DNA of 64,000 nucleotides, taken from the NCBI RefSeq assembly GCF_947498005.1, contig NZ_CANMIW010000001.1:496001-560000 (forward strand), written 5' to 3'. The notes under the pieces are model-generated. The model was not told the origin of the DNA, did not search any database, and saw nothing but the letters and a program-made list of their open reading frames with translations. This document shows positions 54,034 through 62,883 of the stretch, piece after piece. Source of the DNA: an uncultured Winogradskyella sp. Its GTDB lineage: Bacteria; Bacteroidota; Bacteroidia; Flavobacteriales; Flavobacteriaceae. A program made the position numbers and the translations under genes. Position 1 is the stretch's first letter. Each line of letters opens with the position of its first letter.

Positions 54034-54934
54034 CTAGCTCCTTTATAAATGACAATGCATTTTCCCTATCTTTATTAAGCTGAATTTTTAAAGCTTCAAG
54101 ATTTTTAAATTTTTCTTCGCTTCTTAAACGCTTAAGGAATTCAATTTTTAGTTCAGAATTATAAATGTCTTCATTAAAATTAAAAAAATGAACTTCAATA
54201 GATTGTGTTTTTCCATTAACTGTTGGGTTGGTGCCAATATTCATCATACCGAAGACTAATTTTTTATTAATCTTAGATTTTACAACATATACACCATTAC
54301 AAGGAATGAGTTTATAGGATGCGATAATGCCAATGTTTGCAGTAGGAAAATCAATTGTTCTGCCTAATCCTTTGCCTTTTATGACGTTTCCAGTTACAAA
54401 GAAATTGTATCCTAAATATGAATTTGCTAGGGCAACCTGTCCTTGGTTTAGTGCATTTCTAATTTTTGTAGAACTTACAGTAACTTCCTCTAAATCTTGT
54501 GCAGGTATTTCTTCAACATTAAAATCATATATTTTAGAAAAATCTAATAAATTAGTAATATTGGCACTTCTATTTTTTCCAAAATGATGATCGTAGCCAA
54601 TGACTATTTCTTTAGTGTTTAGTTCATCTACCAAAATTTGTTTTACGTAGTCTCTGGCGGAAAGATTGGCAAAATCCTTAGTAAATTTTTTAACGATAAC
54701 TTCTTTTATTCCAAAGGTTTTTAATAACTCTATTCGCTCTTCAATAGTATTAAGCAGTTTAATAGAATCGTCTTTTTGAAGCACCATTCTTGGATGAGGA
54801 AATAAAGTCAACACCACAGGAATATAGCCTTTAGCTTTCGCTAATTGCACCACTTGTTTTAATATTTTTTGATGCCCTATATGTATGCCATCAAATGTGC
54901 CTATAGTTGTTACTTTTGGTAGTGTTGAATTCAA
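54026..54934 (-). CDS. ribF: Bifunctional riboflavin kinase/FAD synthetase
   Basis: This 302-residue enzyme makes FMN and FAD. The N-terminal adenylyltransferase part shows GTFDGIHIGHQKIL (about 12-25) and YDHHFGKNR; the C-terminal kinase shows GKGLGRTIDFPTANIG and NIGTNPTV. Length is typical. It overlaps the HTTM gene downstream by 8 bp. Confidence 0.95.
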   Translation of the reverse strand: MNSTLPKVTTIGTFDGIHIGHQKILKQVVQLAKAKGYIPVVLTLFPHPRMVLQKDDSIKLLNTIEERIELLKTFGIKEVIVKKFTKDFANLSARDYVKQILVDELNTKEIVIGYDHHFGKNRSANITNLLDFSKIYDFNVEEIPAQDLEEVTVSSTKIRNALNQGQVALANSYLGYNFFVTGNVIKGKGLGRTIDFPTANIGIIASYKLIPCNGVYVVKSKINKKLVFGMMNIGTNPTVNGKTQSIEVHFFNFNEDIYNSELKIEFLKRLRSEEKFKNLEALKIQLNKDRENALSFIKELDV

Positions 54935-54987
54935 ATCTTTAAAGTATTGCTATTTTTTAAAAATTGCTTTAAGAACGAAGCTACATT

Positions 54988-55620
54988 TTATTTTCCATTA
55001 AATTGATTCATTGTATTACTTACACCTGCAAGTGCGAAAGATTTAACAAGTTCTGCTGAAATTTTTAAACGTTCTTTCAGTTTAGTGTTTTCGTCATCAG
55101 TCCATTCACCTAATACATAATCAACTTGTCTGCCTTTGGTAAACTCATCACTAATACCAAATCTAAACCTATTGTATTTTACCGTTTGTAACTTGTCTTG
55201 CGTGTCTTTTAAACCATTATGTCCACCATCACTTCCTTTTGTTTTAAGGCGAAGCGAACCAAAAGGAAGATTTAAGTCATCAGTGATAACTAGTAAATTT
55301 TCTAATGGTATTTTTTCTTTTTCTAACCAGTATTTTATGGCTTTTCCACTCAGGTTCATAAATGTGCTAGGTTTTAAAAGTATTAATGTTCTACCTTTTA
55401 CTTTTAGTGTAGCAATATCACCTAGCTTTACGGTTTCAAAAGTAATATCATTAGAATCTGCTAAATGATCAAGTATTTTAAATCCAATGTTGTGTCTGGT
55501 GTTTTCGTATTTATTACCTATGTTTCCTAAGCCAACGATTAAGAATTTTTTCATTTTATCTTCTTCTGTTAGTACAATGTTTTCACTAAAACCAAGCCAG
55601 CTTTTAATAGCCTTCCACAT
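54988..55620 (-). CDS. pth: Peptidyl-tRNA hydrolase with N-terminal extension
   Basis: This 210-residue enzyme releases peptides from stalled peptidyl-tRNA. Core motifs: VGLGNIGNKYENTRHNIGF (29-47), KPSTFMNLSGKA and GSDGGHNGLKD. The first 22 residues (MWKAIKSWLGF...) precede the usual start MKKFLIVGLG, which could begin at 55554. Such extensions with a WLGF-type start are frequent in flavobacteria. It lies 53 bp upstream of ribF. Confidence 0.92.
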   Translation of the reverse strand: MWKAIKSWLGFSENIVLTEEDKMKKFLIVGLGNIGNKYENTRHNIGFKILDHLADSNDITFETVKLGDIATLKVKGRTLILLKPSTFMNLSGKAIKYWLEKEKIPLENLLVITDDLNLPFGSLRLKTKGSDGGHNGLKDTQDKLQTVKYNRFRFGISDEFTKGRQVDYVLGEWTDDENTKLKERLKISAELVKSFALAGVSNTMNQFNGK

Positions 55621-55639
55621 AATTTCAATTTCTGTAAAA

Positions 55640-55676
55640 ATAAAAAAAGCATCCTATAAATAGAATGCTTTTTAAA
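55640..55676 (-). terminator. Terminator after rplY
   Basis: A 13-bp stem with one mismatch (55644-55656 with 55661-55673) and a TAAA loop is flanked by T runs on the minus strand. It lies between rplY and pth, so pth likely has its own promoter or depends on read-through. Confidence 0.72.
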
Positions 55677-55695
55677 TATTTGAAATAGGTCTTAT

Positions 55696-56331
55696 CTATT
55701 CTTTTACTGCAGCTACATCATCAGTTTCCGTTGCTGGTACATCTCCTTCTTCGTCTTCATCTTCATCGTCGGCATCAACAACAGCTAATCTACTACGTCT
55801 TACTTGACATACTACTGTGTTTTCTGGGTGTAAAAAAGAATAATCTTCGTTTTCTAACTCAGTAATGTAAAGTTTACTACCAATTTTTAAAGGTGTAATA
55901 TCTACCTCAATAAAATCTGGAAGTTTAGAAGGAATAGCCTTTACTTTAAGTTTACGGTAAGGCATTCTTAAGTTACCACCATTCATTACACCTTTAGAAG
56001 AACCTATTGTACGTACAGGAATTTCCATGGAAATTGCTTTATCTTCAAAAATTTGATAAAAGTCAATGTGTGTAATTTTGTCTGTTACTGGGTGGAATTG
56101 AATATCTTGCATTATAGCATTATACTCTTCACCATTATCTAAAGTAATCACAACTGTATGTGCGCTAGCAGTGTATACAAGTTTTGAAAAAGCTAATTCT
56201 GGTGCTGAGAAATGCAAAGCTTTGTCTCCTCCGTATATAACGCAAGGAACCTGACCAGCATTACGTAGAGCTTTAGTTGCCTTTTTGCCCACGCTTTCTC
56301 TTTGAGATCCGTTAATTGTAATTGATTTCAT
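55696..56331 (-). CDS. rplY: 50S ribosomal protein L25/general stress protein Ctc
   Basis: This 211-residue L25 of the TL5/CTC type binds 5S rRNA. It has the N-terminal L25 domain ([26 protein letters not shown]) and the extra C-terminal TL5 domain, ending in an acidic tail ([12 protein letters not shown]). The acidic tail is common in Bacteroidetes. The 245-bp leader upstream contains hairpins and may carry feedback control. Confidence 0.93.
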   Translation of the reverse strand: MKSITINGSQRESVGKKATKALRNAGQVPCVIYGGDKALHFSAPELAFSKLVYTASAHTVVITLDNGEEYNAIMQDIQFHPVTDKITHIDFYQIFEDKAISMEIPVRTIGSSKGVMNGGNLRMPYRKLKVKAIPSKLPDFIEVDITPLKIGSKLYITELENEDYSFLHPENTVVCQVRRSRLAVVDADDEDEDEEGDVPATETDDVAAVKE

Positions 56332-56360
56332 TTTTAAAATGTTTGTTTAATAAAATTTAA

Positions 56361-56421
56361 TTCCCTCATTGTAAGGGCTTGAACTCTTTAGCTTATTTTG
56401 CTTAAGAGGGCTGCAAATTTA
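56361..56421 (-). promoter_or_regulatory. rplY leader hairpins and TAAATTTG promoter element
   Basis: The minus-strand -7 TAAATTTG lies at 56421-56414. The leader then contains a 9-bp stem with one mismatch (56384-56392 with 56400-56408) and a smaller CCCT/AGGG hairpin (56363-56366 with 56374-56377). They could be a binding site for L25 or simple repeats. Confidence 0.4.
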
Positions 56422-56577
56422 GACATATTCTTTGAAAATACTAGTATTAACGCAGTATTTTTTGTTTTAGACTATAATTTGAAAAATATAAAGTAAATGA
56501 CAAGCAAAGAATAGTTGGTTCTATTGTGCTATGTTTGGTTTAAAGGTAAAATGGAATTTAGATTTTTAGTCTTTGTA

Positions 56578-57519
56578 TTACATTACAAATTTATTACTAA
56601 TAGATTCGTTGTTGTGTACATGATGCATTACTTCAGCAAATAAATCTGCACAACTTAGAACTTTTAGTTTTTTACTTTCACTCTTTAAGGGAATAGAATT
56701 TGTAACTATTAATTCTTCAAGTTTTGAGTTTTCTAACTTTTCATAAGCAGAACCAGATAAAATAGGATGTGTACATATTGCTCTTACACTAAGCGCTCCA
56801 CGTTCCATCATTAAATCTGCCGCTTTAGTTAATGTACCTGCAGTATCAACCATATCGTCTACCAACACTACGTTTTTACCAGTAACGTCACCAATGAGTT
56901 CCATATGAGAGATAACATTAGCTTTAGCACGTTGCTTATAACAAATTACAACATCACTCTTTAATGCTTTAGAGTATGCATAGGCACGCTTAGATCCACC
57001 CATATCTGGCGAAGCAATAGTTAAATTATCTAAATTAAGACTCTTTAAGTATGGTAAGAATATAGTAGAAGCAAATAAATGATCTACCGGCTTCTCAAAG
57101 AAACCTTGAATTTGGTCAGCATGCAAATCCATTGTGATAATGCGGGTTGCACCAGCAGCTTCTAACATTTTAGCTACTAATTTAGCAGCGATAGGAACTC
57201 TAGGTTTGTCTTTTCTGTCTTGTCTTGCCCAACCAAAGTATGGCATTACTGCTGTAATATGTCTTGCAGATGCACGCTTTGCAGCATCTATCATTAATAA
57301 TAATTCCATTAAGTTTTTTGGACCAGGATGTGTAGATCCAATAATAAAAACTCGCGTACCTCTTATTGATTCTTCGTAAGACGGTTGAAACTCTCCATCA
57401 CTATAAGTAGATGTAATCACATTACCTAGTTTAGCGCCATAGGCTTTAGCAATCTGCTCAGCAAGTTCCGTACTTTGAGTACATGCAAAAAATTTAGCTT
57501 CTTTAGTTTCAGGTAACAT
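56578..57519 (-). CDS. prs: Ribose-phosphate pyrophosphokinase
   Basis: This 313-residue enzyme makes PRPP from ribose-5-phosphate and ATP. It has the family motifs YSDGEFQPSYEESIRG, MDLHADQIQGFF (ATP/metal loop) and the PRPP site VLVDDMVDTAGTLTKAA (about 220-236). Length is typical. A -7 element TAAATTTG lies at 57575-57568 with TTG 16 bases upstream on the minus strand. Confidence 0.95.
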   Translation of the reverse strand: MLPETKEAKFFACTQSTELAEQIAKAYGAKLGNVITSTYSDGEFQPSYEESIRGTRVFIIGSTHPGPKNLMELLLMIDAAKRASARHITAVMPYFGWARQDRKDKPRVPIAAKLVAKMLEAAGATRIITMDLHADQIQGFFEKPVDHLFASTIFLPYLKSLNLDNLTIASPDMGGSKRAYAYSKALKSDVVICYKQRAKANVISHMELIGDVTGKNVVLVDDMVDTAGTLTKAADLMMERGALSVRAICTHPILSGSAYEKLENSKLEELIVTNSIPLKSESKKLKVLSCADLFAEVMHHVHNNESISNKFVM

Positions 57520-57567
57520 TTGGTATCAGTTGTTTAGTTGATGGTTTGGTATGCTTCTAGTTCGATT

Positions 57568-57594
57568 CAAATTTAGAAAATTATTTTACTTCAA
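57568..57594 (-). promoter_or_regulatory. prs promoter (TTG-N16-TAAATTTG)
   Basis: On the minus strand TTG is at 57594-57592 and TAAATTTG at 57575-57568, a gap of 16. Transcription would begin some 43 bases before the prs ATG. Confidence 0.5.
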
Positions 57595-57620
57595 ATAGTA
57601 TAAATCTCAGTTAATTTTGA

Positions 57621-57650
57621 TTGTTTCACTGAATTAATTTTCTATTTTTG
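57621..57650 (+). promoter_or_regulatory. tRNA-Leu promoter TTG-N19-TATTTTTG
   Basis: TTG 57621-57623 and TATTTTTG 57643-57650, spacing 19, match the Bacteroidetes consensus. The tRNA starts at 57713, leaving about 57 nt of leader for 5' processing. Confidence 0.75.
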
Positions 57651-57712
57651 CAATCCGTTATTGGATTAGATATCAAAGATAGTTTTGGTATTGAACATGA
57701 CCAATTAAATTC

Positions 57713-57794
57713 GCTCAAGTGGTGGAATTGGTAGACACGTTGGATTCAAAATCCAATGTCGCAAGACGTGTGGGTTCGATTCCCACCTTGAGTA
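57713..57794 (+). tRNA. tRNA-Leu, anticodon CAA
   Basis: An 82-nt cloverleaf starts with acceptor GCTCAAG paired to CTTGAGT (G-U at the first pair). The anticodon stem TTGGA/TCCAA encloses a TTCAAAA loop with anticodon CAA, which reads UUG. The long variable arm (TGTCGCAAGACG) is typical of class II tRNA-Leu. The T arm is GTGGGTTCGATTCCCAC. CCA is not encoded. Confidence 0.95.
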
Positions 57795-57796
57795 CT

Positions 57797-57832
57797 AAGG
57801 GCTTTAACAATTTTGTTAAAGCCCTTTTTTTT
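57797..57832 (+). terminator. Terminator of the tRNA-Leu gene
   Basis: A perfect 13-bp stem (AAGGGCTTTAACA 57797-57809 with TGTTAAAGCCCTT 57814-57826) and a 4-base loop are followed by T. It immediately follows the tRNA. From here to 58070 (about 240 bp) I see no gene. Confidence 0.92.
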
Positions 57833-58070
57833 ATTCTTAAGCTCATATTAGGTGCTATATACTGCAGGTAACATATTTACTGCTCATTCATGATTTGTTA
57901 TTTTATGTAATTCGTAAAAAACTTCTAATTTCTGCATTCTTTTTTTTGTTGTGGTTCTATTTTTTACTGAAAAATTATTCATTTAACATTTTACTCAGTT
58001 TAGATAGCAATTTTATCAATATAATTGTATTACATTTAATGCTCTAAATAAACTAAACAACGATTATAAA

Positions 58071-59450
58071 ATGGATAAGAAAACATACCTAATTCTAATC
58101 GCAGCAGTGTCTGCATTAGGAGGATTACTTTTTGGATATGATACAGGAGTTATTAATGGTGCTCAATTTTATTTAAGTAAATATTTTGAACTCGATGCAG
58201 CTACAAAAGGTTGGGTTGTTGGCAGTGCACTTTTAGGTTGTTTTGTTGGTGCTATTGTAGCAGGACCTCTTAGTATAAAAATTGGACGTAAATGGTCATT
58301 AATCATATCTGCAATTCTGTTTTCGTTGTCAGCTTGGGGATCTGGTCTACCTTCGTTTTTACCAGAAACGGTCAGCGTACTTGTAGTATTTAGAATAATA
58401 GGTGGTTTAGGTATTGGTATTGCTTCTATGAATGCACCAATGTACATTGCAGAAATTGCTCCAAGTAACATCAGAGGTCGCATGGTTACCTATTATCAAT
58501 TAGCAATTGTGGTAGGCTTCTTTGTAGTGTTTTTAGCAACTTATTTTATTGGTAATGGTCTGTCGGAAGTAGAGAATATTGCTTTTGGTTGGAAACGTAT
58601 GTTCTGGTCAGAGCTTATACCAAGTGGCTTGTTTTTGGTGCTCATGTTTTTTATACCAAAGAGTCCAAGATGGTTGGCTTTAAAAGGAAAAGAAGAAAAA
58701 GCTATAGAAGTTTTAAATAAAATACATAACGAGAAAGATGCTCTAGTAGAAATTGAAGAAATTAAAAATTCTTTAAAAGCAGAAGGTAGCAGCAAGATAA
58801 AAGTTAATTATTTTTCTAAAGCAATATTAGGTATAATCGTAATAGGTACTGTGCTTTCGGTTTTGCAACAGTTTACAGGAATTAATGCTGTATTATATTA
58901 TGGTGCAGATATTTTTGAAAAAGCACTAGGTTTTGGTAAGGATGATGTTTTAAAACAACAAATCTTATTAGCATTTGTAAACCTTGTATTTACATTTATA
59001 GCAATGTACACTGTAGATAAGTTTGGTAGAAAACCACTTTTATATATAGGGTCGGTTGGTATGATTTTAGGATTTTTGTTGTTAGCAGTCTCATTACAAT
59101 TAGATGCCGTTGGTGTAATTTCATTAATAGGTGTTTTAATATTTATTGCCTCGTTTGCCTTGTCTATGGGACCAGTTGTTTGGGTGTTGCTGTCAGAAAT
59201 GTTTCCAAATAAAATACGAAGCGCAGCCATGTCAGTTGCCGTTGCAGCACAATGGGCAGCTAATTATGTTGTTTCGCAATCATTTCCTGTTGTTATGGAA
59301 AGTGAAATGAATAACAGTGCAACTTGGAGTGGTTCACTTCCTTATTACATTTTTATTGCGTTTATTTTAATTATCGTAATTATAACGTACAAGTTTATTC
59401 CAGAAACAAAAGGGAAGTCACTCGAAGAAATAGAGTCTTTCTGGAAGTAA
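58071..59450 (+). CDS. Sugar-porter MFS transporter (candidate uronate importer)
   Basis: This 459-residue protein has 12 membrane helices and sugar-porter motifs: GYDTGVINGA, RKWSL, IPKSPRWL, QQFTGINAVLYYG, DKFGRKPLL and the end IPETKGKSLEEIE. In this family sugars enter with protons. Its position before three alginate lyases suggests uptake of unsaturated uronate monomer or its keto form. That role is inferred. It starts 276 bp after the tRNA. No clear promoter was identified. Confidence 0.88.
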   Translation: MDKKTYLILIAAVSALGGLLFGYDTGVINGAQFYLSKYFELDAATKGWVVGSALLGCFVGAIVAGPLSIKIGRKWSLIISAILFSLSAWGSGLPSFLPETVSVLVVFRIIGGLGIGIASMNAPMYIAEIAPSNIRGRMVTYYQLAIVVGFFVVFLATYFIGNGLSEVENIAFGWKRMFWSELIPSGLFLVLMFFIPKSPRWLALKGKEEKAIEVLNKIHNEKDALVEIEEIKNSLKAEGSSKIKVNYFSKAILGIIVIGTVLSVLQQFTGINAVLYYGADIFEKALGFGKDDVLKQQILLAFVNLVFTFIAMYTVDKFGRKPLLYIGSVGMILGFLLLAVSLQLDAVGVISLIGVLIFIASFALSMGPVVWVLLSEMFPNKIRSAAMSVAVAAQWAANYVVSQSFPVVMESEMNNSATWSGSLPYYIFIAFILIIVIITYKFIPETKGKSLEEIESFWK

Positions 59451-59541
59451 TCCAGAACAGTTAAAATCTGATTGTTTAGTTAATTACCACTATTGTATGC
59501 AAATTTAACCGAATTGATTCTTTTAGTAGAAAAAATTAATC

Positions 59542-59549
59542 TATTTTTG
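59542..59549 (+). promoter_or_regulatory. TATTTTTG -7 element of the lyase genes
   Basis: TATTTTTG fits TAnnTTTG and lies 39 bases before the PL7 ATG. A TTG at 59514-59516 is 25 bases upstream, longer than normal. Its last bases overlap the first palindrome of the operator. Confidence 0.55.
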
Positions 59550-59570
59550 GTTAACCAAAGTGGTTAACCA
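59548..59570 (+). promoter_or_regulatory. Twin palindromic operator TGGTTAACCA-AAG-TGGTTAACCA
   Basis: Two identical, perfect 10-bp palindromes lie at 59548-59557 and 59561-59570, 13 bp centre to centre, about one and a quarter helix turns. The first extends to TTGGTTAACCAA. They overlap the -7 box and the presumed transcription start of the lyase genes, the position expected for a repressor. TGGT(N)ACCA half-sites are typical of FadR-type GntR regulators, which often control uronate genes. Confidence 0.8.
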
Positions 59571-59588
59571 ATTGTAAATAAGCAATTC

Positions 59589-60491
59589 ATGAGTTTAAGA
59601 TTGATAGTTATATCTCTTATTTGTTCAGGTTTTATAGTTGCATGTGCTAAAAATGATAAAGATGAAGATGTTGAGTTTATCTTTGAAAGTACCGACGATG
59701 ATCCTGTAATCTATGCTAACATAGATTTTTCTAATTGGAAAGTCACATTACCTGTTGATGAAAATAATAATGGTGGTCCAGATGAGTATCAACCTTCAGA
59801 ATTAATTAATGGAGGCTACAGAACAAATGCTTCAATTCTACCTTATATGTATGATGACGCTTCAGATTCATCAATAGAATTTTACACAGTTCCTGGAGTT
59901 TCAACCACAAACAGTTCATATTCTAGAACGGAGTTAAGAGAACTTATTAATCCTGAGAATGCAAGAGAAAATTGGACGTTAGATGAAGGTGGTACGATGA
60001 CAGGACGATTAAAAGTAGTGGATATATCTGAAGATAATGAAAGTAACAGCAGACAATATCATAATACTATAGTAATGCAGATTCATGGTATTATTTCTTT
60101 AGACGATATGGCAATTCATAGTTTTTCTTCTAATAATGGTCCGCCTTTAATTAAAATGCGTTGGATAGATGGTTACATCTATGCCTATAAAAAATCATTG
60201 GTAGATGAGAATACATCTGGCGATGATTTGTTAATTAACTCAAGTGATGTTTGGGTAGATGCATCAACCAATATGGGTTATGTTGGGTTTGAAGAATTTG
60301 AATTTAGAATTACAGCATCTACAGGAAAGTTAGAATTACAATTAAATGATGAAACGCCTTTGGTTTATCAAGATATAAGTATGAACAAATGGCCTTTTGA
60401 AAATTATTTTAAAGCTGGTAATTATTTAGGTTCAACAGCAGACGGAGCATTCTCAAAAGTAAAATATTACGAACTTCAAGTCACACATTAA
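59589..60491 (+). CDS. Alginate lyase, polysaccharide lyase family 7, lipoprotein
   Basis: This 300-residue protein has a lipoprotein signal (FIVAC, Cys19). The PL7 jelly-roll hallmarks are present: SRTELREL (112-119), QIH at 164-166 and YFKAGNYL at 273-280. R, Q, H and Y of these motifs form the catalytic site. QIH is often linked to G-containing or mixed alginate. It should be on the cell surface or in the periplasm. It is the first lyase after the twin operator, 21 bp before PL6. Confidence 0.92.
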   Translation: MSLRLIVISLICSGFIVACAKNDKDEDVEFIFESTDDDPVIYANIDFSNWKVTLPVDENNNGGPDEYQPSELINGGYRTNASILPYMYDDASDSSIEFYTVPGVSTTNSSYSRTELRELINPENARENWTLDEGGTMTGRLKVVDISEDNESNSRQYHNTIVMQIHGIISLDDMAIHSFSSNNGPPLIKMRWIDGYIYAYKKSLVDENTSGDDLLINSSDVWVDASTNMGYVGFEEFEFRITASTGKLELQLNDETPLVYQDISMNKWPFENYFKAGNYLGSTADGAFSKVKYYELQVTH

Positions 60492-60512
60492 TAATACACA
60501 ATACAACATCAA

Positions 60513-62828
60513 ATGAAAAATTATTTAATCATTCTCAGTTTATTAATCACATTTATTTCTTGTGGAGAAAAAACGAACTCAAATACAGAATCTAACCTGT
60601 TAGTTTCAACTAATGAAGAATTACAAGATGCTATTAAAAATGCACAACCAGGAGACGATATTGTATTAAAAAATGGTACTTATAATAATCTCGAAATTAA
60701 ATTGGTAGGAGAAGGTACAGAAGATAGTCCTATTACTTTAAAAGCAGAAACACCAGGAAAAGTGTTTATAGAAGGAGAGTCTAGTTTAGAAATTAGCGGT
60801 GATTATTTAGTAGTAGATGGCTTGTTTTTTAGAAACGGACATTCGCCAAAAACTAATGTTATCGCCTTTAGAACAAACGAAAAAGAAGTTGCAAATCATT
60901 CTAAAGTAACCAACTGTGTTATTTTAGATTTTAATAATCTAGAGCGCGACCAAGATAATCTTTGGGTACAATTCTACGGAAAACACAATGAATTAAGCAA
61001 CTGTTATATTGCTGGTAAAACCAATGGAGGACCAACGGTAAGAGTAGATTTAAAAGGAAACCAAAGTATTAGAAACTATCACAAAATTGTTAATAATCAC
61101 TTTGGGCCAAGACCAAGAAAAGGTGGTGCAAGAGGAGAAACTATTCAATTAGGAAGTAGTTTTACGTCTATGTCGCCAAGTAATACGTTAATTGCAAACA
61201 ACTTATTTGAAGAGTGTAATGGTGAAGTAGAAATTATTTCGAGTAAAACCAATTTCAATATTATAAAGAATAATGTGTTTTATAAAAGTGAAGGTTCTGT
61301 GGTTACAAGACATGGAAATTACGTTACTGTAGACGGAAATTATTTTATTGGAGATGGCGTTAATGACCAATATGGAGGCATCAGAATTATCAACACAGGT
61401 CATTGGGTCATTAATAACCTATTCTACAAAATAAAGGGGAAAAACTTTAGAAGTCCGATTGCTATTATGAACGGAATTCCTAAATCGCCATTAAACAGAT
61501 ACAATCAAGTTACTGATGTTGTTGTGGCTTACAATACGTTTGTAGATTCAGATTCGCCATGGCAATTTGGCGTAGGTACAAACATTGCACAAGCAGATGT
61601 ATTACCAAAATCTGAAATTCGTTCAGCAAGACCTTTAAGAACCGAAGTTGTAAATAATGTTATTTATAACTCTAAAGGAGATGCCAACCCAATTATTGAG
61701 CACGACAAAGCAGATGGTGTAACCTTTGCAAGCAATGTTATTGATAATAATGGTGTAGAAATTAAAAACAGTCATGGTTTAATTGCCAAAGAATTAGCAT
61801 TAACAGATATAGGAACAGGGCTTTCTGCACCAACGTCAGGTTTTGATGATGTAGAAGTTTACAAAGGCTACGACTTTGAAACTATAACTGCTGATTTATT
61901 AGGGAATTCAAGAGAGAAATCAAATCAAATAGGTGCTATTTTAAATGCCGAAAACATCAGTCTAAGCCTGTTAGATAAAACTAAATATGGTGCAGATTGG
62001 TATACAGATGAAGTAGAAGCTAAAGCCCCTAAAACACATGCGGTAACAAATGCTTCAGAATTAGTAGCTAAATTAAAAGAAGCTGAAAGCGGAGATGTAA
62101 TTGAATTAAATGAAGGTGTTTTTGAAATTTCAAACTCATTAATTATTAATAAATCGGTTACCATTCAATCTAAAGGAAATGCTGAAATTGAATATTCAGG
62201 AGCAGCAAATACACCAGCTATAGAATTACAGCCTTATGGTAAATTAACCTTAAAAGGAATAAAATTAAAAGGAACAGGTTCTCAATATGCTTTTGCTAGC
62301 TTAAAAGAGAATATGTCTAATCACTTTGGCTTAGAGGTGTTAGATGCTGAAATCAGTAATTTTAATTACGCTTTAAAAGTGTATAAGCAATCTTTTTCTG
62401 AAGAAATTACCTTTAAAAACACAGCAATTTCTAACTGTGAAAACGGAATTGAATTGTCAGAAGAAACAAACGATAGAGGTGATTACAATACGGAGTATTT
62501 AACAATAGATAACTGTCAATTTACCAACGTAAAACAAAATGTTATTGATTATTACAGAGGTGGTTACGATGAGTCTACAATTGGAGGAAACTTACTTGTA
62601 ACAAATAGTACATTTACCAATTGTGGAGCCAAAGAGAAAAACAGAATGTTATTAAATCACAGAGGTATCGTAAATGTAAATATCAATAACAACACCTTTA
62701 AAAATAACAATGTACAGTTTGTATCTATTCTTTGGGGCGCAAAGAACAATGTAGAATCTGATAATACGCTGTCTAATTCAGGTCAAATAAAAACTGAAGA
62801 AAACTTGAAGCAGAAGTTAATGTATTAA
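60513..62828 (+). CDS. Alginate lyase, polysaccharide lyase family 6, lipoprotein
   Basis: This 771-residue two-domain parallel beta-helix protein has a lipoprotein signal (FISC, Cys17). The first domain (about 30-440) carries the PL6 catalytic set: E238, E240 (NGEVEIISS), K245 and R266 (GSVVTRHGNY). The 21-residue spacing matches the K/R pair of the characterised PL6 enzyme AlyGC. The second domain (about 500-771) is another beta-helix. It should cut alginate, with exo or endo mode unknown. Confidence 0.92.
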   Translation: MKNYLIILSLLITFISCGEKTNSNTESNLLVSTNEELQDAIKNAQPGDDIVLKNGTYNNLEIKLVGEGTEDSPITLKAETPGKVFIEGESSLEISGDYLVVDGLFFRNGHSPKTNVIAFRTNEKEVANHSKVTNCVILDFNNLERDQDNLWVQFYGKHNELSNCYIAGKTNGGPTVRVDLKGNQSIRNYHKIVNNHFGPRPRKGGARGETIQLGSSFTSMSPSNTLIANNLFEECNGEVEIISSKTNFNIIKNNVFYKSEGSVVTRHGNYVTVDGNYFIGDGVNDQYGGIRIINTGHWVINNLFYKIKGKNFRSPIAIMNGIPKSPLNRYNQVTDVVVAYNTFVDSDSPWQFGVGTNIAQADVLPKSEIRSARPLRTEVVNNVIYNSKGDANPIIEHDKADGVTFASNVIDNNGVEIKNSHGLIAKELALTDIGTGLSAPTSGFDDVEVYKGYDFETITADLLGNSREKSNQIGAILNAENISLSLLDKTKYGADWYTDEVEAKAPKTHAVTNASELVAKLKEAESGDVIELNEGVFEISNSLIINKSVTIQSKGNAEIEYSGAANTPAIELQPYGKLTLKGIKLKGTGSQYAFASLKENMSNHFGLEVLDAEISNFNYALKVYKQSFSEEITFKNTAISNCENGIELSEETNDRGDYNTEYLTIDNCQFTNVKQNVIDYYRGGYDESTIGGNLLVTNSTFTNCGAKEKNRMLLNHRGIVNVNINNNTFKNNNVQFVSILWGAKNNVESDNTLSNSGQIKTEENLKQKLMY

Positions 62829-62883
62829 TAAATTCTTCCGAAAGTCAAGAATCTAATACGTTATAACCATACAAAAAATTGAA

